From NCBI RefSeq assembly GCF_964340395.1, contig NC_135568.1, positions 10,500,276 through 10,564,275 of the forward strand: DNA of 64,000 nucleotides, given 5' to 3'. The DNA comes from Glandiceps talaboti (Eukaryota > Hemichordata > Enteropneusta > Spengelidae). The notes beneath the pieces were generated by a model. The model did no database searches. It was not told the DNA's origin and was given only the letters and a program-made list of their open reading frames with translations. Below, piece by piece: positions 1 to 12,300 of this stretch. A program made the position numbers and the translations under genes. Each line of letters starts with the position of its first letter. The stretch's first letter is position 1.

Positions 1-75
1 TGCATATACATCAGCCTACCCCAAATTCAGCCTGTGAGGGCGCACTACCAACAGACCATTTGATTTTGGACAAAC

Positions 76-345
76 CTTTGCGGGATTGTTCCTTGGTGTG
101 ACATATTCTCCTGTTGACCAAGCTTAGGAGATGTGTTATCTCGTCTTCCTCTATAACCACCATTTTCACGATCCACATCTCTCCTGTCACCATTGTCTCT
201 AGATGTCCTGGGACTGAGATTATGCGTACCATTGGCAGTACTGTTTCTGTCATGAATTGATCGTTGAATCTCGTGGTTGTTATTGCGTTCCACAGTCCTT
301 GGTTCAGGTGTACTTGATGCCCTCTGATGTGTCTTCGTTTGATTT
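76..345 (-). CDS. LARP4: LARP4 coding exon 9 (basic/RG segment; 3' border tentative)
   Basis: Acceptor gtgacag, phase 2 entry. Encodes an N/R/T-rich stretch with [10 protein letters not shown], equivalent to the RGRRRRE segment of vertebrate LARP4. The frame meets a TAG near position 45, so a donor must lie before it. CAAAG followed by gtttgt at 76/75 is the best candidate; a second possible donor lies near position 50. The next exon is outside the window. Confidence 0.7.
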
Positions 346-3300
346 CTGTCACATAAAATTAACACATATATACATCACACCCATAGCAATTAAACAAAAT
401 GAAAAGTGAAAAGAGCTCTTCACACACCAAAGTACGGAAATAATTTTGGTCAGTCTTCAATTAAGATGTTGGTGCAAAACAGTGTTCTGTTTGTAGCTAA
501 ATAAAGATTCATTAATTCATATTGACTTCAGGCTTTGTGACAACATGGTGTTATTTTCTATCACGTTAAATAACATACTGTAAATGCATTTTATTTTGGG
601 TGCATTGCAAATCTGGCAAAATGGCAATTTGTACACGTTAGACACACTTTAATGCGGCCAACAGTGCAAAGGGAAAGTTGTACAACATCTCTTCCCTAGC
701 TTATACTTCAGGATTTGTGGACTACTACTAAAGTGAACAACTACCATTCAGATTACTTTCTTTAAATATACTTCTCTATACTCTATCACACAAATTACAC
801 ACAGGATAATCTGAAGTCTACTAACACCATTTCTTCAACCACTGGGTCAGGAATATTTTTAACAAAAACTTACATTTTCACGTACCTGTTTTTAGGCTGA
901 TAATTATACCTTCCAACATTCACAGGATTATGATGGAATTTGTTTGGAGGTGCCATCCCATTCCCGGGAAAATGAGCCTGCAAACAACAATGCATACATC
1001 ATATCTTGATAAGTGACCATCGCTATGGCAACAACAGCTTTAACATTTTCCACACCGTCTGAACTATATACCAGTCTGGATTCAAAATCATTTTTATCTT
1101 TATGATGCATGATCATTGTAATACAACAAACATTTTTATCAACATATGACAACAGTTCCTGAAACTGAAACATGTTCCACACTTGAATGGTTTCCCCTAG
1201 AGACCTGGACCCTTTTACTTCTGAACACTGCAGGGCTGTCATTACTAGCTGAATGAATGTAAACAATGGATTTGCAATCCTACAATGTTCAGCACCAGTG
1301 TTCTCATCTATCAAGTCTGCAATAAGTTGCCATCAATCAACTATTACAATAAGGTGTGCCATGACAGGGCGCCCTCACACATTGGCGAGGGAAGGACAAC
1401 ATGACACACCTTCCAGTCTAACATACAGTTTACAATTTTTACATATGTAAAAACAATACCCTCAACTTGTGAAACTATCACAGCTTACAACATGAATGTA
1501 TTTTCTTATATGCTACACCATTTTCTGGGTAACGCTTCCTGTTTAGGCTGTACTTTAGCTACATTGTATGACCACGAAAATGGAGAATACTTACCATGGG
1601 AGCCGCCTCAAAGAAAGGAGGTGGACTAGTTGGCCATTGTTGCGGTATAATGTTTGGATTATAGAAGGCAAATGGTTGTTGTTGAGCACCATTCATAATT
1701 GGTGAAACTGGGCTATACTGGAATTGTTGTTGTGGGTATATATTTGTTGTAGTTGTAGTCGACGTCGGGGTTGGTGTAGGCGTTGTCGGAGACCTTACAC
1801 CGTTCATCTTGGCGGTATAACTCTGCAGAGGTTTAGCCTTTATCCTAGCCTGTCAAGGTAACAAATTTCAATGTATCATATTGTTACTTTCCACCAGTTT
1901 AGGAAACATTAACACTGCATAATTAACATCAGTACGTGATCAAAGTCTGGAGTAGATTGAAACATCACAATTGTTTCACATCCACTATTCAAATCTGGCT
2001 ATATTTAAACTGTCCAATTTGATTTTTGGAATCATGAAATATATATTCAATCAATTTATTACAACCGGAAGATTGTAGTCAGCGACTTACACAAACATAC
2101 ACACAATTTTGAAAAGGACTAAGTTTATTTTTAATGTTATTTCATGTCTTTTAATTTCAAATGTATCTTCTTTTAATTATAACTTGGCTAGAATAACTGA
2201 CAGAACAATTTCCATTTTCAATATTGTGTCTAACAGTTTTGTTGTTTCCACAGTAGTCACCTTTATTTTTAGTTGTTATGATTGTATTACAATTACACCT
2301 TATTTCAAGCATTGCATACTTACCATGATTGGTCTTCCTCGGAACGTCTGAACTTCTTCTCGGAGGTACTTGTATGCATTCTGGGCATCAGCCTCCGTTT
2401 CAAATGTCACATACCAGTTGCAGTTGTGGGCAAACTCACAACTTGTAAACCTAGGACATTTCACACCTGAGAATAATGCTTTCACTTCCTGTAAATGACA
2501 CAATGATATGATCAAGTCAATCTTCAGCAGTAAACAAGTACAAAAAATGGCTTCAATTTTCTTGATCGTTCCTCTCAAAATGAAATCTGTTTTGTTACTT
2601 CTGACAGATCTCTACATTAGCTACTAGATCTCTACTACCTAGAAATTTTTGAATACATAACATCTAAATGAGTTTCCAGGTTTCTGACTAAGTGTCACCT
2701 CAAAAGTTTGTGATACAAGGTACAGAAATTTATTCGAAAATTTAACTTGATTACCGTCCCCGTTTCTGGGTTTCAAACAAACTTGGCAAAAATATGTACT
2801 CCATATTTCTCAAGCAGAAAAGACAGACTACAGTATATCTATCTTTGTAACAGATTTTTCACAGGAAAGCCGCTAAGTAGCTGTTACATGCTCTGTTACT
2901 ATTTATATGTACAAGTTCTGCCAGAATAGATACACTACGTTTCATTTGCATTACATGTTAGCCCAATCTATCTCGCAAGTAATGGATGAGTTCATGTCTT
3001 CTGTCACACATCTGGTCTGTGACCACCAAAATAGGACAGTTCCTGTATCAATGGCCTCCTTGTTAAATGAAGTCACTGCTAGACTATACTCACCTCTAAA
3101 GGAGTTGCGTCAGGAATTTCTCGTAACATAACTATACACCTTTTTGTAATTGGCCTAACCTTTTCCGCCTTATCATCTACTTGTAAATAAGGAGACTCTG
3201 TCAAGGAAAAAGAGAACCCAAAACCATTCAGTGATCAGTGGTACAAACAACACGATTATGCCATTCAATGGTCAGTTGTATCCATCAAGTCTGTCCGTTT

Positions 3301-6300
3301 TGTTGACATCAACTGTCGCATTCTTACACGTGGGTTGAACCCACATCAAATGTTGCCTACTCCAGTCTATACTACCATACACATGTTATCTGAAATTCCT
3401 TGCTGTGTTACCACAAGGAGTAATTGATGTACCTGGTTATGACAACAAAGAACCTACTGCGAGTATCTTTACTAACTCTGACAAGTTCCTACCATTTATT
3501 AACACCTTTCTTACTGCAAATCTAGATATTTTAAAGACTGGAAACTTTGCCATACTACGGTCTTCAACTAATTCTAAAACTGAGACTCATTCAGTGTGCC
3601 CTCTAATGATAGCCAAATTTTGTTGTTGTGAGTCAAAATGAGAAAAACTTTGATTTCTTGTGAGTTACCTACCACATAGTAAGAGATAGGGGAACACAAA
3701 ATTTTGGTCCATCAGGGGTGCATCAAATTGGCATAGAGGGCACACTGGACTCATTTACCATGAATTACAAACCTTTGCTAAATGTGTACACGAGATCTTT
3801 GTCAATATTTATTTACTTGTTTTGTTTTCTAGCAAGATATTGGGAATAGTCTTTAGTGAATAGTTCAAGGTTTACAGTGTAGATCTCCACAATTCATTAT
3901 CTTTATAACTAATACGATGTCCTTTTTTATAACTGTCAAATCAATCAGCACCATTACCTCACAAAGAAATTATGTACTCCTAATGTTCAGCCTTGACAAA
4001 TAAAAAAATGGTGTACTCCTAACCCCCTTTGGAAGAAAGTGTACATAACAAATGAAATAATCTGATAACTGACGGCCAGTTATGTAAAATGCCTAGATTC
4101 AAAATAATCTTCTAAAAATACCGCCAATTATACAAAACGCCTAGATACGCATACAGAAGTCTCGTCGCATGTTGTTGTCGTCAAGTATGGTAAATTAGTA
4201 ACTGTAATAAAGATTTCTACATACCTCTGAGAACTTCAACAATGAGATTTAGATCATTGGTTAGTCTCTTGACAGCATTAAAATTGGCTATGGTCCATAT
4301 TGGTACATACTGGTCAGAGTCCATTTGTGACCGTAGATATGTATCACTGGCTAAGTTTTCTCTGCAAGACAACAAGGTGTGTGGATGATTAGTTTGGGAT
4401 TTAAGTGATGATCTAAGCACTATTCGAGATTACACAGCTTTGTTTTCTTGTGTGTTAATGATGTGATGTCTACATATTTTGACATGGAGATGTAGCTAAA
4501 ATTACAATCATTCAATCATATGTTCTTTCATGAAAGATTTTCTAGACTTGCCAACAAACAACGTAATTTCATCAGCATCAATAAATCAATCAGCCAATTA
4601 GTGGGACATTGTTATTGTGTTTGTATGGTATTTCATTTCCCTGCTGTCACGCAAGCAAGCAATCATTCAATTCTATGATATTACTGCGTAGCAAAGTTAT
4701 CTACTGTATTAGGAATAAATGTAATTTCATTGGTCAATCAATCAATCAATCAATCGATCGATCAATCAATCAATCAATCAACAACCAACCTTCATATCCA
4801 TATTGTGTATCAAATTTCGATCTTGGAAAGAGTGTGTCTTCATTTCAAGTTAATAAATAGCCTACAAGAAATTGTAGTCACGACACAATAATTTTTTTCC
4901 AGGAGCACAATGAACTAATAATAATTTAGTCTGTGACGAGAGTCACCAGACACAGGAGTTTAAATACCTACCTTGAAAAATAGTACTCTAATTGATATTT
5001 GAGCATTGCTCTCAGTCCATCCTCTTTTGATTGAGTGGTGTCCTGAGCTAGCTCGTCCCCTGAGACCAACTGTCCCTCTGTACTTGGGGTATACGTCATC
5101 TCTGTTGTCGGGTAACCATTGACAGTCAAGTGAGTGATTGGTATGGGTGAGTCTGACGGTGATGGGAAGACAGTCCCTGTGGTGTACTTGCCACCTACAT
5201 CACCATTGATTTGAAATGGACCTGTAATTATACAGACGTAAACATGTAGGAGAGGTTCAATATGGTGTTGTAATGCTACATTCAAAATTTACACACTTTA
5301 AGTCATGTTATTTCTGAGCGTTTCTGCGAACCACTTTCATCATTTTCTGGGAGAATTTTGAAGTACATACAAAATACAAACAGTGGATGTACAGAAATAT
5401 AGAAACACACTTTCAATGTCCTTGATTATTTGTGGTTTAAAATGATTGCTAATGTAGAACATTTGAATGGATTAAAGTAATGCGGATACGTTTCTCTGTC
5501 AATTCCCAAAATTTACTTTTCCAATGTGAGGCTACATTTATATCTTTACTATAGCTAGATGTTATGACTTGTAAGAAGTCACCACTGTTCTTTATTTTAG
5601 CCCAGAGACTTGGTTGTCTGGTTTCAAAGTATTGTTTGCCAGAGCATGTCAAGTCAGTATGTTGTGTCAGATAGTGAGTATCTAGACTGTCACCACTCTG
5701 ACCTATCTAGACTGTCACCATTCTGACCTTTGACAACAAAATTTGCCTTTTTACGAGAGGTCACACTGCTTATTAATAGTATGTTAGTTCATATATGTCC
5801 AATCTTGTGTGAAAATTAGTTTGCAAACCCTAATATGGCGATGAAATGCAAGCAAAACACAAATCAATTGTAAAATTAATACATTATTATAAGGAAATCT
5901 ACACCCTTATTTCAACGGCTTTAGGGATTTAGAACATTAACCTTTCCTTGTGACAATAATAACTTTACAGAAATGAAATATAAACAGCCACTGACTTCCT
6001 TATTACAATAATGAGTGTTATATTCTACCATCGAGCATAGGTTATAAAGTAATTGACTTCTCTAGGGAAATTTGTGAGTTATTGCTGGAGGTGGGAGCAT
6101 TTTGTTACACAGGTGATGATACAATGATGTCATTCAATGTAATTGACAACATTCCCTTTTTTGGCTTCAGAGCAAAGAACATAGAGATCTAGAGAAGTCA
6201 TTGTTTTATTTAAATTAAAGCAGAAAGTGTTCAGTGAAGCTGACAACAATATAAACTGTCCTAAGACTTAACAAAAAATAATTGTGTGGTTTAATTACAC

Positions 6301-9300
6301 TAAATTTCAGAATAGGTGAGGTAGATACATTTAAAAAACAAAATTTATATACTTTTTTTTTCAAACGCGTGTGTCTGGTTCAGGGTAGTTATGTTTTCTG
6401 TTGATTTCCATATGGTCTCTGTGTTATTGGTTTCTTCTCACCAGATGTACAGCCATTACAGATTGCAAGAACGGTTTTATATTGTCTTTTCAAGTTGATA
6501 TCAGTTTGCTCTTCTGCTATTTCTTGCAAGACTTCACAATTTTTCATGATTTTATTATTTTTTCTTGAATGCATGAAAAATAGTTTAGGGGTGGCATGAA
6601 ATACTAGGTGGGGGTCAGGTAACCAGAACCAAACAATTTTTGTTTTTAGGCCTAAGGAAGAATTGATAATAAAATCTTCAATATATACCACTAAACATTT
6701 GTTTTAGGTCCACTCTACACAAGAGTTCCTGATATTTTGAAACACAATTCACATATGTATCTGGAGTTTTTTAGTTTATCATTAATACTAAGTTACAAAA
6801 TGTATGAATGTAATTTTAATTTATCCTGTTTTTCCCAACTTGTAGTCTTTTGTGTACAGACAAATACCTCCTGGGTAGAAAGAGGATTAAACTTTCTCTA
6901 ATATACATGTAAGAATAGATAACAAATATTTTCATCCCAAATGCGAGCCAGCTGGAATCAATACTCCCCTGTCTTATGTTTTAGAAAGGCTACAATTTGC
7001 ACTATAATTTCATCAGAGTAGAGCACTTTCTACCTACACAAAGATCAGACTACTGGGTGAACAATGACTCAAAAAGTCCTGTCAAACTTCCTTACTCACA
7101 CACATTCATCAGGTCGGTAAAACAGTACTTATACATTCTTGTACCACGGCCAATGGTTTTTACTACTTATGAGTAACGTTTCACCTGCTCAGGTCGACAG
7201 GTTTTGTCAAACTGTCTGTATTCGTAAGTAATAAAAACCCTTGGTCGTGGTAGAAGAACATATTATTCTCCTGTATGACTTATTTCTACCTTTCATACAC
7301 TTGTATGTATTACTGGTATCCACTTGCATATGATTTGGGGTGATAAAACAGCACCTTGGTAACATACTCAACATTGAAATCGTGTTAGGAAGTTCTACCA
7401 CACTTGATGTGTTAAGCCATTTTGGAGATTTCCTGTATGGGTTTACCATTGGAAAACCTCTGGTGATGACATCATAAATATCCCAATCTCTGTTCTGACA
7501 CTCTTTGTATTTGTAGAGCTTCTTTCCACGATTTCAAAATATTAGTGTTGACAGCAGTAATCACCACAAGTGTACTAAGGGGAAAAATAAATTTGACTGG
7601 ACTTTTCCTATAAGTTGATGGCGGTAATCAATACAAGTGTACTCAAAATAGAAACAACTCAGTCTGGACTTTTCTTTGAACTTGCATGGTTAGCAGGACC
7701 TTATTGAATAGCAATATCAATACTGTTATCCTGTTGATTATGCAGTCTATAGCGAGTCTGTTTTCAACAATTTAAACAACCCATTTTACAGAAAATTATA
7801 TATGAACAATTCCTTAAAACTAAATGATCACAGACATCAGTGTATTTCTTTACTTCAATTAGTTAAATTTAGGGTAGTATTCATGTTAGTTTTCAAACAT
7901 GCCTACGCTATCAGTCTATGTAAGATTCACCTTTCTTTGAATTTGAATCATAAAAGGTAGCTGTGTCTGCACATTCAGATGCTGTACACTCTTTAGCATG
8001 TGACCTGTTGTGACCTTATATAATTGAACACATGACTATCACATGACACCAAAAAAAAGATCACTTCACATATGCTTATATTACACAGGCATGTAATTTT
8101 AAACATTCAGGAGCAGTAAGTCATTGAACTATGAATGCAATAATTGGCGCAAATAATGTCTGTACTAAATCGATTTCCAAATTAGTCTGGTGACGAAAGA
8201 TGTGAACTTCTACAGAGTTCCTGTAATAAGGTTAATTATGCAGACTTGTGCAAACTGAGGGCGATTGTGGATTGCAATCTTCTTTTACTGGGAAAAATTA
8301 TTCTTCTCACGGCATGCTTTTCTAGTATGTAGCAAGTGACAGCAGAAAGTGAAGACACATGAACTGAATAACATGCTAGGTTTTATTTTATTTTATTAGA
8401 CTCCTAAAGTTCTAAAATCACTGTTTTTGCTGAATTGTTATCCACCACTTTTACAATTGTCAATCCAATGATTACATACAACGTGACAGAACCTGGAGGA
8501 GAGAGCAGATGCTTCACCAGGCTGTTACAGTGAAGTATGGTTGGTGTTATGTAATTACAAAGCAGAAACAGCATACTGCCTGCATTTCAAATCATATCTT
8601 CTCTGCTAATGATGTGATGGTAAAAGACATTAAATTGGATCCAAACTTACCCTGTATTGCTACTACCTGTGGTGTTGTTGTGGGTGATGAAGAGTTACTA
8701 TTGCCCTGTTCTTGCCAAGCGATGTCACCATTATCCAGTGTCTGTGTCGTTGTAAGAGTAGTCGTCGTCGTTTTTCCGCCCGTGAATGCCTTAGCATTGG
8801 GATTCAGAGTTGGTGTCTTGGGAGTGACCTGAAAATAATGCAAAGTAAAGTTTGGTAACTATGATGATGATTAAGGATATTGGACACAATAGATCACAGA
8901 TTGAGAATTTGCAACACAACTGTCGATGTAGTACAATGCAGTATAACATGTTGTTCATACATATTATGCAACAAACTTTGCATATCTATTTCCATAAATC
9001 TTCTTGAAGGTTAACACGTTTACAGTTGCTTTGGACAACAAACTAAAGTGTTCATTGCATTTAGTCTGTGTAAACTGTAGACTAAGATATATTGCAGTTT
9101 GACATGTTTTCCATGTATTTATTCAAATTTGTCAACTCGAAGTGATAAATCCAGACCCTTATTATCACTTGTATTTTCCTCAGTTGAACAAAGAAAAATA
9201 TGATTCACGTTTATAATTTGTACGTGCCTGAATACATATTTGTGGACAGATGTTCCTCTAAATCCAAACTCATCTAATTTCCATTTATTTCAATATAACA

Positions 9301-12300
9301 TTTCCATACATTCCTAAAAGTTTCACCTTCCCACAAAAATAAAATAAGGTAATTTCAAGAAAATGCCAAAATGTTTGGAATGAAAAAACCATTCATGAAG
9401 GTGACAATGATGACATCACTGATGTACCAAAATACTCATCACGAGAAATGTCATCAGTACTGACAATACTTTCATCATGAGAACCACAATATTGATGACA
9501 TCACTGATATCAGCAGTACTGACCATCAATACTTTCATCATGAGAACCACAATATTGATAACATCACTGATATCAGCAGTACTGACAATCAATACTTTCA
9601 TCATGAGAACCACAATATTGATAACATCACTGATAATGGCACCAATGAATACACTAAATGCTAACTACATAATACTACCACCTATCCATAATCTAGGGAA
9701 TTAAATTATACCTTCTTGAGAACAAGTCATGTTGATTATACACACCCCCACATGGTACATCCTTTTCACTTTGAGAGGCCCACACAAAATTTCCTTTTTC
9801 ACAATTAAAACAAACATTAATTTTTAACTATTACATTTGATAATATATTAAAAACCTACCTCATAAAACTTAATTTTCTACCTAGTATATTATATAATAC
9901 ATTGAATGATATTGACATGAAGATAATCATTAACTAACTGTCACTCACACTTGACATAATGTACAGATATCTACAAGCTAGACTGTAAATGTCAAGGGGT
10001 ACATTTCATATATAGTTTGTGTTTATTCAAGCTTTCTACCCTGTTTGCTCTGAATGTCATTTGCCAGGGGGAAGGGGAAGTCGAAGTCTCGTTGACATTT
10101 CCAAAACTTTTAAACACATTTACTTCATGGTTTTATTATGCATACCTGTGTGTCTAATACCTTGCGGCTAACTTTGATAGTCATGCAGAAATTACTACAA
10201 TGTAAATCTAAACACACTCCACATACAATGGTTATGTTACGTTGCACAAGTAATTCCACTTTTTAGTATTGAGCTTTCCATCTCTCCTGGTTAATAATCC
10301 ACATCAAAATGACAATTGTTTGAAATGATGACTATTTAAAGTCAACACATAAAGATAAACGTTATATGTAAAAACAGCATTCTATGTCTCACCCAGTGTG
10401 CCCTCTAAGACAATTTGACACGCCATTGATGCACTCAATATCTAGTGTTCTCTGATCTCTTAGTTACTATGTGGTGACTCTCAATAAATGCCAGTTTTTT
10501 CCTCATTTTGACTCAGAACAACATAATCTAGCTATCATTCGAGGGCACACTGGTCTCACCACTTATTAATTTACATAATTTCAAACCTAGCATGGGTTCG
10601 TTTATTCATTTATTTATTATATATATTTCAGTTCATTTATTTTTTGTCAACATGAACTGTTTCAATTTCACAGAAACATTGATATGGTTTCCCATTTGTC
10701 AATACTATTTCTGGGTTAAATCCACAAAGAAAATTTACATAATTTCAAACCTAGCATGGGTTCGTTTATTCATTTATTTATTTATTATATTTAGTTTGGT
10801 TCATTTGATTTTTGTCAACATGAACTGTTTCAATTTCACAGAAACAATGATATGGTTTCCCCATTTGTCAATACTATTTCTGGGTTAAATCCACAAAGAA
10901 AACCAATTTTTGTGTACTTTTACAATTACTGTTACCATTTTGTATATTTTGGTCTGACGTCATAAAAACTACATGGTCAAAATGGACATTTAAAATTTTA
11001 AGATAAATTGACAAAAATATGTCTTCTAAAGAATACCATATCTTTAGCTTGACCTATTTCAATAGACCATATAAAGACTTTGATGTTTTTGTTTTCCTTT
11101 ATTTTAAGCCAAGCAATTTATATTGACCCACTTTCCATTGATCACAGTGTCAAACCTTAACAAATACATAAAGGGATAATTTTGACAAGAAAAATTCCCA
11201 TTTGGGCCTGGGACCAACAACAAAGGGTTTTCAAATGATTTGCCTTGTAAATAAATACAGTACTATTGTTTCAGTTAATTGTATGTTGATTACCTTTGTC
11301 ATGGTAATCCATAACATACCAGCTGCTCTAGTGCAAGGTGAAATGTATACATCTATACACACATGACTTGTGGTCTATATGCTAATCATTTTCAAATATG
11401 AATAAAGTGATTCTGATTCTAATCTAAAAATACTACGTTTGAGTATAGCTAACAGAATGAACCTAGTAAAGCTCTTTTGTGGTAATTTCTCCTTGATGTG
11501 GTCAATTTACTTTGTAAAGATTTCCCGCCACAGTGAAGTCCATGTAAGGATCCGGAACTACTTTTCATCAGGATTGACCTAGTATCCTTCCAACCTTAGA
11601 TATGCATAATACACTGTGTTGGATGTTGTGTGTTCAACCTGTCCGTAATTAGAGCTGACGTCATTGCATACCAATGAAGGCACACTTGTAATAACAATAC
11701 AAGGGATTACAATAGTTACCTAGGACAACTACAGCAGGTGAGAGGACAAAGAGACTTAACAATCGTTCTCTTTCTTCCTTCTGACTCACAGGAACACAAT
11801 ATATCATTTTGTAAACATTTACATGTGGTACTATAGGTGTATATACATATCCCAACACAACAATTACAAGAATTTGTTACGTCCATGGCTCACAGACTTG
11901 TCATAATTTCACTATTTCAAGCCTACATTTGTACCTTGTGGGTTTAAAGGTAGAATTGACATACAGACCCGTGAGCTGCAATAATTGTAGCTTTGTTTTT
12001 GTTTACAATTCTTTTTATTCTATTTCATATTTTATGTTGTTGTAACTCACCATTTTTCATTGTATTCTCTTGCAGGGTTTGCAAACCAAAACAAAGCTTC
12101 AATTCTGTTTACCAGCACGGCCAATCTAAAATCTCTTGGCAATTACTTCCAGGGTTTTCTCATAAAGATAGTCAGTATTCCCTAGCTTCAATGCCAACAT
12201 TCACTACGTAAATACTTGAATCAGTTCATTTTTATGTTCAAAACGGCAACAAATACTCCAAATCACAACACAGGTGTGCTACTCGGCAGTCTATTACGAT

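Larger units (their letters stand above)
346..2323 (-). other. LARP4 introns 6-8 (between the 3' exons)
   Basis: Introns 346-885, 978-1594 and 1850-2323 lie between exons listed separately. Apart from a stretch at 1350-1394 that is repeated near 47.4 kb, I see no further structure. The open frame over 928-1314 is exon 8 read through its intron. Confidence 0.6.
5222..8650 (-). other. LARP4 intron 2
   Basis: 3.4-kb intron. It contains a doublet of a 25-mer, a dispersed repeat at 6390-6670 and a foldback element at 7136-7258, listed separately. No convincing coding sequence; the 100-codon open frame at 6389-6691 lies in the dispersed repeat. Confidence 0.6.

Noticed and set aside
928-1314. 128-codon minus-strand open frame
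   Set aside because: Overlaps LARP4 exon 8 and reads through its acceptor into intron in another frame.
4734-4780. CRISPR-like or regulatory short-repeat array
   Set aside because: Simple tetranucleotide repeat; no spacers, and the genome is eukaryotic.
6389-6691. 100-codon minus-strand open frame
   Set aside because: Coincides with the dispersed repeat whose partner at 37.4 kb is not open in the corresponding frame.
10592-10888. 98-codon open frame with repeated [12 protein letters not shown]
   Set aside because: Produced by the 165-bp tandem duplication; no independent support.
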